Positions 20,976 through 33,690 of a DNA stretch of 64,000 bases are shown piece after piece. A program made the position numbers and the translations under genes. Origin of the DNA: Tretioscincus oriximinensis (taxonomy: Eukaryota; Chordata; Lepidosauria; Squamata; Gymnophthalmidae); NCBI GenBank assembly GCA_022410635.1, contig JAJVDF010000209.1:393678-457677 (forward strand), written 5' to 3'. Numbering within the stretch: the first letter of the stretch is position 1; each line of letters opens with the position of its first letter. The notes below the pieces were generated by a model that had not been told where the DNA came from, searched no databases, and saw only the letters and a list, made by a program, of their open reading frames with translations.

Positions 20976-21424
20976 TATACCATTGGATTTCACAAGGGCA
21001 CAAAACCCCAGGCATTATCTTGTTTTCTGTAGAATGTGGTGTAGAGGCAGCCTGTTGTTATGGCAATTATAATAAATGCTCCAAGAACACAGGATAAGCA
21101 CATCCTGCACCCTTAAAGTACTCTTTTAGGACAACAGTACACACATAATGACCCCTCGCAGATCTTGCCGGACATGATTCCATAGTATTCTCTCTCTCTT
21201 TCAAAATTTGCAATTCATTTTGTTAGTCCTGATATTTTAGTGTACATGCATAATATATGGTTTTTGTAGCTTTACTTTCATTTTGAATTACTTTAGTTTT
21301 TGTAAGCTTCTTTGATCAGTATTGGTTTATTTGTTCTAGGCCTGAAAAGGTAGAACAATAAGAATACAAGGATCAGGATCACACATTATAATGCCTAATT
21401 CATGTTTGAGTCATTTTTTTTCTT
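20976..21424. other. AT-rich unassigned DNA
   Basis: No gene or recognised repeat. Confidence 0.45.
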
Positions 21425-21600
21425 TTTGCTGAGAAGTGTGAGGACAGACGAAGAAAACATTTTTACATCCAGAGGATCATTAGACTGTGGAATTTACTTT
21501 CAGAAGAGATGGTGTTAGCTAGGAGACTGTATAGCTTTAAGACAGGATTACAAAAGTTCATGGAAGCCAAGGGTATAAATTGCTACAAAGGACCGAAATC
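21425..21600 (+). mobile_element. CR1/L2-clade LINE fragment
   Basis: GAAGTGTGAGGACAGACGAA, then CATCCAGAGGATCATTAGAC, TGTGGAATTTACTTTCAGAA and GGTATAAATTGCTAC follow the order of 14565-14700 (ORF2 end into 3' UTR). The terminal part is missing. Confidence 0.78.
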
Positions 21601-21887
21601 TGTATGTGTCTTAGTGTTGTGTGGAGGGAATGTTTATTTTAGTGTACCAGGCAAGTGTGTAAAGGCTTTGATATTTTTTTAGACTCCCAAGTTGTTCAGG
21701 GCTCTTTATACTTAACAAATTCTATCTGTGCTATGGTGGCATCTTGGCAATCATAGACTGCGCAGATTTAATAAACCTCTTCATTATCTAGAGACTACAC
21801 TTTCTTTTTTGGAGAAACTCTGTCACTGTGAAATAAGGTGAGAACTTTCTTGCCATTAGCTCATGAGATCCCGATGGTGTTAGAAGG

Positions 21888-22099
21888 TAGGCTGACCAGA
21901 TGACCCCTTTTGTGAGGGTTTGAAAACCCATTTTGGGGTGCCTCTCAGTTTTTTCTGGGGGGAAAAAATTAAAAAACAAAAAAAATTCAAAAAAAAATAT
22001 TTTTTTGAAAAAAAAATTCTCAGAAAAAACCTGGGAGGAACCCCAAAAATGGGTTTTCAAACCCACCCACCCCCAAAAAGGGGTCACCTGGTCAGCCTA
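21888..22099. mobile_element. Palindromic hAT-like MITE family 1, copy 1
   Basis: The ends are TAGGCTGACCAGATGACCCC and its near reverse complement ending GGTCACCTGGTCAGCCTA. Inverted complementarity runs inward ~90 bases (TGCCTCTCAGTTTTTTCTG against CAGAAAAAACCTGGGAGGAA) to an A/T-only centre. Flanks TTAGAAGG and CTAGAAGA match at 6 of 8 positions, fitting an old 8-bp target duplication. There is no coding capacity. Two further copies: 44781-44985 and 58456-58651. Confidence 0.9.
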
Positions 22100-23015
22100 C
22101 TAGAAGATGGAGCCCACATCTTTGGCACACCAAGNTGGGGAGAAAGAAATTTCAAATGACCTTGGAAAAAGTTCTGCAGATCACAAGATTTAAGAACTGG
22201 AGCTATTATTCCCATTTGTTTCAAAAGCAGAGAGAAAAATACTTTAAAACTGATTTACTGGAAAAAGTGCTTTTAAAAGAATCTCAGTTCTGTGTTTATC
22301 TGAAGCACACAGAAAGCCAATCCAACATGTGGAAAAAAAATTCATGAAACCTTTGTCTATGTCCAAGCTGAATGTCAAAGGTATCATTTCCATTAAGGTA
22401 GCCAGTTACCTGATTGTTGTGGGAATGGAGATTTTTTTCAGTATATTACAGTTTCCCCCCCCATCTGATTTGAATGGAGTAAACCTCACTTTGTATGGCT
22501 GAAAGTGAAACTAGATATTGATGAAATAATCCTTTGAAAGAGCTTTGAAAAGGGAACAAAAGAACGAAAACTAGAAGCTGAGGTAACAACAGATTTCTAA
22601 TTGCTCTGGCCTAATTTTAGATTGGTAATGAGGTTGTTTTTAACACATAGTAAGATTAGTTCTTTAAGGCATTTCCACACTGGCTGCGTGCAAATTAGGC
22701 ATCTGTTATACAATCACTATAGTTAATTTATTTCACTTTTTCTTCTACAGGATGTCACATGACTATAATTAGCCTTCGGTTTCACAGTGCTGCTTCTGTG
22801 TTTTTGCCTATTTCATAAAATACACAAACTTTGCATTTCCACTGGAAAAAAACCCCCAAACAAGAACAGCAAACCATTTGGGAGCAGCTCCCACAGCAGC
22901 AGCAACTGCCGTTGGAGATTCTGTTACCTGCTCCAGGGCAATGTAAGGTGGCAGTAAACATTTTGAGGGCTTTGCACTAATTTCTTTATTTAATGTCATG
23001 GTTGTTGGCCATCAC
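22100..23015. other. AT-rich unassigned DNA
   Basis: A short frame (22156-22347) has no domain features. 22825-22935 has a CAGCAGCAG run. No gene supported. Confidence 0.45.
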
Positions 23016-23745
23016 AAGCACAAGGTGATTGCCTTTCCTTTGGGTTTGCCTACATTTTCCAGGAAATCCTGCTATGAATCCTAACTTGCAATTGGCTATT
23101 TTGTATCCCTGCTGTCATTTGTTGCTGGCTCCCTTTGCTGTTGGATGGGAAAATTAAAGGGTTAAAACCCTCATGTTTAAACTTCACCAAGTTTTGTGAA
23201 CCTGAAAGTTGGCTTTTTTAATTACATCATTGACTTTTTCCAGTATAAATCTGACTGGAAAAGCTCTCCTAGCTTCAGTTTTCAGAGAAGGACAGGGGTG
23301 TCAGATCTTGGCAAGTCTCGGAAGCTCTCACAGGTGTTGTCCACATGGTGCTGTCATAGTGCAAAGGCAGGACATTGCCCTGCAAAAGCTGCATAGAAAT
23401 ACTATTTATTTATTTATAACTATAATCTGTCCTGCACCCAAGAGACTCAAGGTGGATCATAGCAAAACAATGACAAAAACAGCCAAAATAGAACAGTTAA
23501 AAACAATGTCAGTGCCTGCAAGAGAAATGATTTTTTGTTCCGCTGAAGGCCAGGTATTATTTGCTAGATTTCTAAACACATACAGTAGATTCCTGACACA
23601 CCTCAGACGAGAGACTATTCCCTGATTTGATGACTATCTCAGTGAGTGCCTTGTTAAGAAATAGTATAATGAAAGCCCTTCCTAGTGTTACTACAGCTGG
23701 ATCCACGCAATTGTGTGAGGCAACCCAGCCATAATCATGCTGTTA
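23016..23745 (+). repeat. Dispersed repeat family R2, copy 1, split by a LINE tail
   Basis: It shares ordered words with 26284-26765: CTACATTTTCCAGGAAATCC, TAACTTGCAATTGGC, AAACTTCACCAAGTTTTGTG, CCACATGGTGCTGTCATAG and GCTGGATCCACGCAATTGTG. In this copy ~255 bases (23400-23655) interrupt the order, beginning TATTTATTTATTTATAAC and reading as a minus-strand LINE tail (CTTGAGTCTCTTGGGTGCAG). The class of R2 is unknown to me. Confidence 0.6.
23400..23655 (-). mobile_element. LINE 3' end (L2-like), nested in repeat R2
   Basis: On the minus strand it ends GATCCACCTTGAGTCTCTTG, GGTGCAGGACAG, ATTATAGTTATAAATAAATA, the GCCCTGAGTC..GGGTGTAGGGC-type tail also seen in the 16.2-kb palindrome. The upstream part (minus-strand start near 23655) is degenerate. 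Confidence 0.55.
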
Positions 23746-26283
23746 TAACTTTTTTTNAAAAAAATCATGTGTGGGTTCAGCCTGAGATACTTTACTCAGA
23801 GTTCATTACTCAATATTCTTTGCCTTGCTACTTTTGAGGAATGAAAGAAAATTAATGGAAAATTATGTTTGACCATCTGGACTTTAGTAATGTATCCAGT
23901 AGTTCCTGGGACACACACACACACAAAATATGCTATATCTGGTGTGTTATGACAAGATGGGATCCTCTTTCATTTGCATCTTGAGTTGTTGTTGATCTCT
24001 GTATGGAGAGTTTTTCTTCCTTTCATCTTCTTCATCTGTAGACACCCCATACAAAACTTAATGCAGTCGTATTTTAATGTCATCTTGGTAACAGATGTTT
24101 GCATTTGGTAATACTTTAGTTTAACTTTTCAATTTAAGTCACTTTGTGAAAATAGAAATAATATGTTCTGTGATTTCATAAAGTTCTTGTTGTATTACAT
24201 GTCAAGGGGGAACAGCTGGATGATGACAACTGTTTTATATTTATCTTTTTATGAATCCAGATTTAAATAAGTGGCCTTATGAAAGAAACCTACTATTTCT
24301 AAATTTAACTTATGTATTGTAATTCCCTTTCGGAGCCAAATGTGGTAGAGGTAAGACAGGGTACACTGTGAACTGATCTTCTGCCAGAGTATTGGTCCTC
24401 AAGATAATTTTGCATCACTTTAAGGTTTTTTTTCCTTAGAGCAAGCTTCTTGACAAAGCTACTTGAAATTCTATCCTGCCTTCAAAGCCAGAGAGACGAT
24501 AGTCACCGCCTGTTTTATATTCTTCAAATCAAAGAAGCTTTGAGAATCAATTGTGGCTTATGTGGGCCAAATTCCCTTACTGGTGTTCATTTGCTCCATT
24601 TTTATCCTGCCTTATATTCAAAGGTCTTGGGGCAGGTTATGCCAATGTTTTGCTTTTCTGTCTCAATACGATCAAGATAATTGAAAGCAAAAGCAAAACA
24701 AAACAGCAATGTATACTTTCCTGGCAATTTCTCTATTGATGACGCAAACAAAATGGAAGTTATTTGGTTGACTCCATCACACCTCTATCTTGGGCAGCAT
24801 GGCCAAAAATAAGTTTGATGGAAGTTATAAGTTGATGGAGTTGCTTTAACTTCAGCAGTGCACATTTCATTAACGTGGTTGGGTAGCATCAGAAACAAGG
24901 CAATGTGTGGTTGTAATGCAGATTTGATGCATGCTCCTTGCAGCTATGCCCATGCCATCCACATGTCATCTACCAGTGAATGCATCACTGCTTGATCTGG
25001 AATAGATAGCACTGATATGGGTGCATTGCTGATTAATGTGGTCTACTGTTATTCTTGATTAGAGGGTTCCTAGTACAGATATGATCTGATTTACCATTAG
25101 TCCCATTCAGATGATGTGGATTACTGAACTCCTTAAACTGGATTACTATGGCTCCTTATTGGGACTTTATATCAGCCTCATGCCAGTCTGGCTCCAATAC
25201 TATTCACATGAACGCCAGGGTCAGGGTGAACATTTGTGTAGGTAGTGTGCCTGGGCATTAGAGTTCTTTAAATAATTAGTATCGTGCTAGACAACATGAT
25301 CTCATAAAAGCTGTTATTGTATACTCGTAGATTGGTAGTAGTGTGCTACTGAGAAGCATAAGCCAATCTGACATAACTCCAAGATGTGTTGTGCAACAGA
25401 CAGTAGAAACACAGAAGCAGCCAGGGTCTATTGGGGGTAAGATTTAATTCCAATATAGCATCTGCCAAGTGAGCAACTTACTGTATTACAGTTGCAGATA
25501 TGCAGTTAATATTTTTTTACAAAGTTCATTGTTTCAAGTCTTTGAGGAATGAACTTTAAAAGCAAGCAAAATGCATAGTTGTACATGGAATCTGAGGTGC
25601 ATCTAGTAGGTAACTTTTTGACAGACTTAATGTTAACACGTTATAGTTTGTTTCATATGCCAAAGTGCTAGGTGCTAACAGATGCTAGCAATTCTGTTGT
25701 ATTAATGTTGGCATGATGTGGAGAATCTTGCAAATTAAATTGAACACCTTGCATAGAGCTGTTCAGATGTAAAAAGCTTCACCACTGGAATATTTTTTTT
25801 ATTTAGGACCTTTTTAAACTGTTTCCCATCTAAAAAAAATTAAAGTGGATTACAAAGCATTCTAGCAACAGAGCCCCCCTCCACAAGCACAATGATGCCA
25901 CATAGTTTATGCCCATAGCGGACTATACCTAATCGCCCACCCATATGCACTTACCTTCTTTGTTAGGTGGCAGTGCTGGTGCCCTACCTGTGAAGAGTGC
26001 TGTGCCACCATGGCAACTGCCAGGATGCTGCTGCCATGTTGCTGTAACTTCCAGCATGCAAGCTCTTTAATTAGTGCCTGGTCTTGCGCAACTTTGCATG
26101 CAGGTCTTGGTCCAGACATGGAAGTCCTCTGAGCCGTGGTTCACATACGGCAATGTTCCTAAAAATCAAAGTAGTTTTAAAAGTGTTTTAAAAGTGAAGT
26201 TGTAACTAATTTGTATACAGGAGACACGTGTCTGCAAAGTATATTTTGGTAGAACGTAAGATGCTATAAAACACATATGTTGT
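23746..26283. other. AT-rich unassigned DNA
   Basis: An (AC)n run lies at 23911-23925. Minus-strand LINE tails lie at about 24595-24680 (TTATCCTGCCTTATATTCAA, AGGTCTTGGGGCAGG) and 25795-25870. No gene supported. Confidence 0.5.
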
Positions 26284-26765
26284 CATAGTTGGCTGCCTTC
26301 TCACATTAAGAAATTCTCATTCCTATGAATTTTCCTACATTTCCCATGAAATCCTGCTGAAAATCCTAGCTTGTAGTTGGGCATGTGAATTCAGTGGGAA
26401 AACCTCAGTGTAAACTTGCTTGAGTTTTGTGAGGCTGCTAGAAGTTTTTTTACTGATGCTTTTTTGCATTGATGCTTTTTTGTATGCAAATTCAACAGGA
26501 AAAAGCAGCTGATGGATGCCCTATAGCCTCCACTCTTGCTGAAGTAAGGTAGGCAGCTGGAGCAAGACAGTGTTGGAGTTTTGGCAGCTCTTGCAGGAAG
26601 TTTCCAGATGGTACTATCACAGCAAAAAGACTTTACATTATGCTACAAAATCTGCAAAAATATACAAGCAGGAAAAAGTGCAGTAGTGGCTCTTTTTAGC
26701 ACTACCATTGCTGGATCCCTTCAATAGTGTGTGGCAAATCCCACATAGTTACAAGGTAACCATAT
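26284..26765 (+). repeat. Dispersed repeat family R2, copy 2
   Basis: CTACATTTCCCATGAAATCC, TAGCTTGTAGTTGGGCATG, AAACTTGCTTGAGTTTTGTG, CCAGATGGTACTATCACAG and GCTGGATCCCTTCAATAGTG follow in the same order as copy 1, without the LINE interruption. Moderately diverged, so an old family. Confidence 0.6.
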
Positions 26766-26836
26766 CTGGATTTCATATCATACTGTGAACTATAGAATCT
26801 GAAATTGAGATACCATAGACTTCATTTCAAACATAT

Positions 26837-27124
26837 CAGGCACGAATGGCTTACCTGGGAGATCAGGTTTTGAAGCCCTGTGTCAGACATGGGGAGGGGT
26901 GAGCACCTTCCTTTAGCCTGTAGCTCTAGCCAACCCAGCTATTCGAAAGCAAGAATTGNAAGAAATGGCAACTGATTGCAAGTAGATACATGGGAACCAC
27001 CACAGCCTGGTGGGGAAGATAGAATGTAAGCCTTTGGGCAAAATACCCTTGTAAGCTGCTCGGAGTCTCTTTGAAAGGTGAGAAAAGCGGGGTATAAGAA
27101 CCCAGTTCTTCTTCTTCTTCTTCT
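26837..27124 (+). mobile_element. tRNA-derived SINE (family B), nearly complete
   Basis: Starts CAGGCACGAATGGCTTACCT (the A-box region is shortened relative to 39043), then TTTTGAAGCCCTGTGTCAGA, GAATTGNAAGAAATGGCAAC, GGAACCACCACAGCCTGGTG, CTTTGGGCAAAATACCCTTG and a (TTC)n tail at 27109-27124. Confidence 0.85.
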
Positions 27125-27200
27125 GGGATTCTAAATGAAAGGAATTACATTGCTGAAAGTGGACTCAACAGCAATTCATTACAGTGAGCACGGTCCCTCA

Positions 27201-27396
27201 TTTATTTATTTATTTATTTATTTGTGCTTATATCCCATCCTACACCCAAAGATCTCAGGGCGATCAACCATAAGGTGGTGCACATAGCTTTTGTTGCTTT
27301 CTCCACAACTGCTGGCTTTCATGGAGGTGTGGGGAATNGAACTGGAAGACTACCAGATGTGAGTCCAGCACTCTAACCACTACACCAAACTGGCTN
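27201..27396 (-). mobile_element. tRNA-derived SINE (family A), internally deleted
   Basis: ATTT repeats at 27201-27223 are the antisense tail, then TATCCCATCCTACACCCAAA, CACATAGCTTTTGTTGCTTT, and the antisense head CTAACCACTACACCAAACTG. Compared with 9161-9416, about 60 bases of the body are missing after CTCCACAAC. Confidence 0.83.
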
Positions 27397-28977
27397 TCAG
27401 TAGCACTTGTTCATTTATTTAATTCAACTTGGCAAAGAGCATCCATTATTAAAGTCCTGTAAGGTCTATAATGTGGAATGCTTTCCCTTCCAATACCTCT
27501 TTGAATTAGGGTTTTCTAACGTGAATGGATTCTTGTTATTCTCCTGGCATTTTAAGTGATGCTTTAATATATTTAGATGCTTAATCCATTGATACTGAAA
27601 ACTGCTTTATGATTTTGGTAATGGGGAATTTAATATAAATATTTTAAGTAAAGTAAATAATAATTTAAGAACCTGGACTTGAAGGATGAAAAGGAGGCAT
27701 TGTTGTTAATCCATATTACTTTACTTATATTTAGGTGGTAATAAATATTACTTTACCTTTTTCAGAAGACAAAACTGTAACTGGGAACTCTGTTACTCAC
27801 TTTACTGAGTGAGATTCTGAAATTTGATGGTCACGTTTTCCCTTCCATGCTTCATGTGCAACCATTCAAATATAGTTCATTATAGCATGCCCACAAATAT
27901 CTTAAGCTAAGATTTTAGATGCAGAATTGGGATCTATGGTCCTTTCTGAATAATGAACTGGACAGCCACTAGCGCTTACTCAGTTTATTATTCAGAAGGG
28001 ACCCTAGGACCCTGATTATCAAAGCTGTCCACTACTAGAGTGTGAGGTGCACAATTCTGACATCTTTCTTGCTCCATAGTTTTGCCCAATGTGATATTCA
28101 ATATTAGCGGAGGCATGGCCTCTGTAAGCCATTGCATTATGTTGATGTTGTGACTTAGCACTCCCTTCATGGGAAGGTCTCTTAATTCACCAAAATGTAG
28201 ACCTAGGAACTGTTGCCAGTATGTGAAACAATACTGGATAAGATGAATCATTGATGATGAATGATTGACATACAGAAAAGGATATGAGGAAAAAGGAGTA
28301 CATGTGAGTACTGTAACATGCTCAAGACTTGTTTAAACTGGAATGAGCAGGGTTTTGAAGGCCTCCTTCTCTTTAGGATAATCTGGCTGGAGCCCGCATG
28401 TCTGTTGTGGGTGGGACAAGAGTCAAAGATAAGTGAAGCATCCTCCTGTATGAATTTGTCATCTTTTCTCCACTTCTTCCATCTTCTGTCTTTTGCAGAT
28501 TTGCATGTCAAGGGTGCTGTGGGCACAAAGAGCATGGGTCTGCATGGCCACATCCTTCAAGAAAATAGCCTCACATAAGTGTGCCTAACTGTATTAATTG
28601 TAAAGCAGGAGAAAGCATATTGACAGTCCTTTCTCTCATCCTTTTGTACTTCTGCTGATGCCAGAAGTGGGGAATTATCAGTGTGTATCGGTTGGGCTGA
28701 AGGACACAACCTTTTTTTCTTGAACACAGAAAAGGAGCAGTTTTGAGGATCACTTCTTGTGTTGGAGAAAATAGTTCAGGTCAGAAATATTGGGATCAGG
28801 GTACAAAGGTTTCCTGGTGGCATCCATGAAAAAATGGAATGGTTACAAAATATTACTTTAGATTGTGATAATCAATCACATTAATACTACAACACCGTGT
28901 AAACAAACAATATAGAATAGAACATATCATGAGAGAACATAACATCCAGCTCAGACCAGATTTGAAAACCTAAGCTC
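27397..28977. other. AT-rich unassigned DNA
   Basis: Overlapping frames at 28248-28578 on both strands lack recognisable domains. No gene supported. Confidence 0.5.
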
Positions 28978-29340
28978 TCTCTTCACTGTCTGCTATGTTG
29001 AGCCAGGGCCCATTTCAGATGGTTGTTATTCAGTGCCTGTGCCTGCTCCAGGAGACTATTGGCTTCTCCATCAATGTGCACAACTCTGATTAAGGTTGGA
29101 GTCTTTGGCTCCATGACTGTGAAACAGCCTTCCTCTGGATCCTCAGTCGGAGGAGGACCGTCTTCATTTCTAAAAAGGCTAAACACTTTTTATAAACTTT
29201 AGGTTGCTTCCTGAGATGGGAGGTACCTGGGTGGAGTGTGGATTGCTGGATTTTTGTGTTATCATTGAATTGGTTTGTTTTTATTATGATTATATGCTTG
29301 TTGTTATACTCTCTGGTAAAAAGGGTCTTAAAAATAAATG
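28978..29340 (+). mobile_element. L2-like LINE, ORF2 end and 3' UTR
   Basis: Plus-strand translation near 29130-29200 reads SSVGGGPSSFLKRLNTFYKL, an L2-type FLKRLKTFLF ending. A 3' UTR follows with GTGTTATCATTGAATTGGTT, TTTATTATGATTATATGC and an AATAAA near 29333. The minus-strand frame here (28983-29186) is its shadow. Confidence 0.6.
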
Positions 29341-32240
29341 TAGCATTAGTATTTTTATTGTTATTATTATGTACCCCTTCCCCTAGCCTAATTAAATTAG
29401 GGAATAGTCCAATTTAGATAATATGCAAGGAAAATACTCAGTGTTAGNGATTTTCGGGCTCCCGTTATGAGATTTCCCTGCCTGAAACTCCCAGCACTTC
29501 TTGGCTCCCAGTTTAGTATTAAGAAAAAAGGAAGCCCCAGAGCCAAAGGGGCATGATGGCCTCAAGGAAGCTTTTCTCTTTTCTGATTTGAGTATGTGCT
29601 GCTATCATACAGATCCTGCTTCTATCTCTCCTTTGTTCTCTCTGCTTATATGGCTTAACAGGCTGTGGCAGAAAAGAACAAGTAGATACTTGAAGATGGC
29701 TTTTCAATGAAGCTCTGAATGGTCATTCATAATGAGTCAGTGGTAGGATATGTTATTGCTGCATGTCAGAGAAAGGTTTCCAGTCTGTGTCAGTAATGTC
29801 TATATAAACTGGCTGCCATTTTTCTAATCTCCTTGGGGATTTAGAGATAGGAAACTTGGGGCATTTCTATTAAGGCATTCTTTCTTTAACTGAGCTGTGG
29901 CTTCATTCCAGGTTCATTCCCTGCTATTTTTGGTTTTTAAAAAAGATTTCAGGTAACAAGGCTTGGAAAGGCCAAAGCCTGTGACTGTGAAAAGCTTTAA
30001 TCTGCCAGAATACACAGTCCTGAATAAGATGGATGAACTGTTAGCTTGCTTTCATATAAGTCATATTCTGAATGACAGAGAAGCACTGAACTCATGTCCA
30101 ATGCTTTTGAAAGCAAATGCCATCCATTACCAGGTCAGCAAATAGCTAATCCCAACAGCGCTTAGCAGATTCACTATCATCTATCCTGAAACAGGAGAAG
30201 GTGACAAAGAAAATTGGTTAGAGCAGTACTTTTAGAAACTGACCTATAGAGTGAGATATAAATAGTTGCATGATCAAGAACTTTGACTGGAAGATGGCTG
30301 TGGACTTCCTTGGGAAAAGAAAAAGAAAGAATGACCTTCATCTACTTAAATAAAGCTGTTGGTTTGCTCCTACATTGAGGAATGTAGAAATTTTAAATAT
30401 TTTTTGTTTTAAAAGGCCGAACAATCACCATGCATAATCATATTCAACATAGCCTATATTTTACAAATAATGATTACTTAAAAACCAAGCTCCATCTAAA
30501 CAGGAATCTCTATAGAGCTTATATACTGTAGCTTGGAACTGATGTGGGTGAGAANGCAGTGGGCACTAGACAAACATACAGAGATATTGTTCCTGAGACA
30601 TGTGTAAGCAGAACTTTACTTCTATGAATATGGGTCTTACTGACCCACCTTGGAAGGACCAGAAGTAAGAATGTGAAGTTCATTCAGAGGCTCAAAATTC
30701 CAGGCAAAGATTCTACACTGAATTTAGACAAAAATAATGTTTGTATGGATATGAATGAGAAAATTTAAATTTAAGCTAGCCTGAAAAATAATATAATCCC
30801 CTTTAGCTGTTTTTGTAGGCAACGATGTACATAAAAATAATTGCATTAAAATTACAAATTATAGACTATATTAAATACCTTGTCCAAATTATAGTTTAAC
30901 ATTTTCTTGCTAAGACCTTCTCCAATCATAGTGTGCATCTACACACTGTTTTTAAAAAATCTATTATAGTATAAGTATGAGAGATTTGCTGCACCTGATT
31001 GTGGGGATTCAGGAGTAGTAGCACTAGAAGATCCAACATTCCTTTTTTCCTACTAATAATTTTATGCAGTTTCCATCATGTGATGCCTTATCTTCTTGCT
31101 ATGATGGCACCATCTAGACATTGCCTGTGGGAGCTGGCAAGATCGCCAGCTCTACTTCACAATCCTTTGCCAGCCTTTCAGCAAGAATGGAGGCTATAGA
31201 AGTTGGTTAGATGTTTTCTCTTTTGAATATACAAAACAAAAACAGTGATGGTAAATGGAAAAAACCCTAGTAGCTTCCTAAAACTTCCTTTGTCACCATG
31301 AGTTTGTCTAATCCTTTCTTAAAGTTATCCATGCTGTTTGATATGTGAATGTCGCAGAGGGATGCTTAGTGCATGGTTATCAGGTCCAAAGGAGGACTGG
31401 ACTCTGATAACTATATGGCACTGGGTGTTGTTCTGCTTCTAGGAGTAATATCCATTTCCATGTGTATTCTGTTTGTAGACTAAGGAAACTTTCTTAGCAA
31501 ATGTAGCCCTGGTTAAGTCCTGCTCTACTTGCTGAAAGTTATTCTATTTATTTCACATATTAGCCCTTTAAAAAAAGGAATGCAGTTGGTGCCCCAAGAA
31601 TCTACACCTAATTAAAGCAGCAGTTAAAATGTATCTCTATCCTGAACATAGTTTATTAAATTGAAAATGGACAAATACAAACCTGGGATTTTTTCCAGAT
31701 TATTTCATGGAACAAGATCCCGTTGTCCACAAGTTAGTGCAGTCTAAGATAGTCATAGTTACTAGAATACAGATAGCAGGTCTCTGTTTTGGATTGTACA
31801 GTACAAGACAAGGAATGAATGAAGGAAGGATTTTTTCCAGCATGATTTCAGGACAGAATCTCAATGTTAGGGTTGGTGAAAGGGTCAGAAAGATTCACAT
31901 CTAGTGACTAAACATTCATGCTAATACCAATATTTACAAATCAGTTTCCCAAATGAGATGAAGATAGACTTAGCAACTGATGCAATGACCTAGACTCAAA
32001 TATTGTTTCTCTAAACAGGTATGACAAAGTCCTTGAGAAACTGTCAGGTAATCTACATTATTGGTGAAGAGCCTCTAGATTACTGCAATTACTCATAAGT
32101 GTCAGATGACCATGGAAGTCCTCCAAAAGTGTGGAAAGAGCCCATGTAGATGCATCCTGAAGAGGTAAACTGTATGTTCTCTACAAATTCTATTTTATTA
32201 GATCTTACTGCCATCTATAACTAGCACTTGAATTTGACAT
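29341..32240. other. AT-rich unassigned DNA
   Basis: No gene supported. 31305-31340 (GTTTGTCTAATCCTTTCTTA, AAGTTATCCATGCTG) is a small minus-strand scrap of the CR1/L2-clade LINE family. 31040-31095 is loosely similar to 62785-62840. Confidence 0.5.
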
Positions 32241-32417
32241 GGGCCCTTTCTACATTAGATTGTATTCTGAGATATATCTTGAAATAGGAGCCCATTATCT
32301 GCATGTCACTATCGCCTGTGACAGACACAATTCAAGACCTGCTGTAGCCAACACTTTTATGCAGAGGGCAAACCCCTATTCCAAGATATATTCAATAAAA
32401 CCCAATGCAAAAAGGCC
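32241..32417. mobile_element. Palindromic MITE family 2, full copy
   Basis: Left end GGGCCCTTTCTACATTAG, then TGAGATATATCTTGAAATAG; right end CTATTCCAAGATATATTCAA, then CAATGCAAAAAGGCC. Complementarity continues inward to GCATGTC/GTTGGCTAC-like sequence around the centre. The copy at 44151-44333 has the same plan. No coding capacity; no clear target duplication. Confidence 0.72.
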
Positions 32418-33064
32418 TAAAAATGTTTTGAGAATACTGAATTGAATATCAGATTTGATATTCTGATGCATACTTAGATATTTAAGTAATATTGGATCAA
32501 CAACAAAGCAGTCTCAATGAATATATAATAGGGTATTATTTTATCATTTTGTAATTAAAAAACACAGAAGTCACATCCGTTTTAAGATTCTCCTTAGATG
32601 TTTAGCCAGTACTGCTTGGGAGACGTTGGTTGTTGCCTGGAGCTTGAACGTGAGCTATTATTTGAAGATATCATCAGTGTTAGAAGGAAGTGATTAGTCA
32701 AGATATTCACAGCTGAACTAGCAGTTTGCCAAGACCCCCAGGGATGAATAACTGAAGCCTCCACCCTTCTCTATGATTCTTAAGTCAATCAGCCAGACTT
32801 CCAGGAAACAAAATTGAATGCAACACATGGGATAGATGGATAACTATTAGGTCATGATTAATTAAAACTGGCAAGGAAATAATAAACAGTGCAAAACTTC
32901 TGCCTATTCTATACACATCTTAGAAGCTACTGATCTCAGGGCAGTACAGGAAGGTAAACTTAACAATTAGCAAGCTGCACTGAACAGGATAAAAAACACC
33001 AAAATGGTGCCTCTCTATTGCCATGTCCCATAACTTCCAGTTATTTCTAATTCACCAGGGATGT
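32418..33064. other. Unassigned DNA
   Basis: No gene or recognised repeat. Confidence 0.45.
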
Positions 33065-33690
33065 GCTGGCTGCAGTAAGCCTTGCTCTGGTATTTTCCAG
33101 GTTAAACTATTATAATGCACTCTAATTGGGGCTCACTTGAAAAACATCGAACACTGCAGTTGTACTGTTGACTGGAAAAACTGGCCAGACACATACAGTA
33201 TCACCCCAGTTTTGAAACAGCAGCACTAGCTGCCAAGTGGCCCTTCCGGTTGTACTACTCTCTCAGCAGCAAAGGGAGCAGAACAGGGCCAGACTTAGGC
33301 TGTATTTTGCCCATGGATTGTAACTTACTTACTTATTTACTTAGTTTATTTATTTTACTCTCCCTCTTCCCTCAGCTACTTTGGGTTTAATAATAATAAA
33401 AGCAATAAAAATATTAATATCTTCTTAATACTACTGGTATCTATATTTTGGCTAAATACAGCCCTGAAGCAGGGACATGGGGCAGTACCTTTTCTGTGGT
33501 CGTCCCAGGCCATGGAATAGTTTCTCCCTGAGGTGGATCAAGCATCATGGTTGTAAACGTTCAGAAAATCTTTGCATCTTTTTTCTATAGCCTTGGTTAA
33601 AGGAACACTTTTGCACTTTGTTTTTGTTGTCACCCATCTTGAGATCTTCAAATATAGGACCAGACAGTATAAATAATAATTTTTTAAAAA
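33065..33690 (+). mobile_element. L2-like LINE, degenerate ORF2 end and 3' UTR
   Basis: GGTTAAACTATTATAATGCA encodes the DYCNAL-type motif seen near the end of L2 RT. Then come CACCCCAGTTTTGAAACAGC, CCATGGAATAGTTTCTCCCT (WNSLP-like) and the tail CTTGAGATCTTCAAATATAG. An AT-rich insertion-like piece lies at 33320-33465. Stops throughout. Confidence 0.6.

Noticed and set aside
27109..27124. Candidate tandem-repeat locus (TTC)n
   Set aside because: It is the normal tail of the family B SINE.
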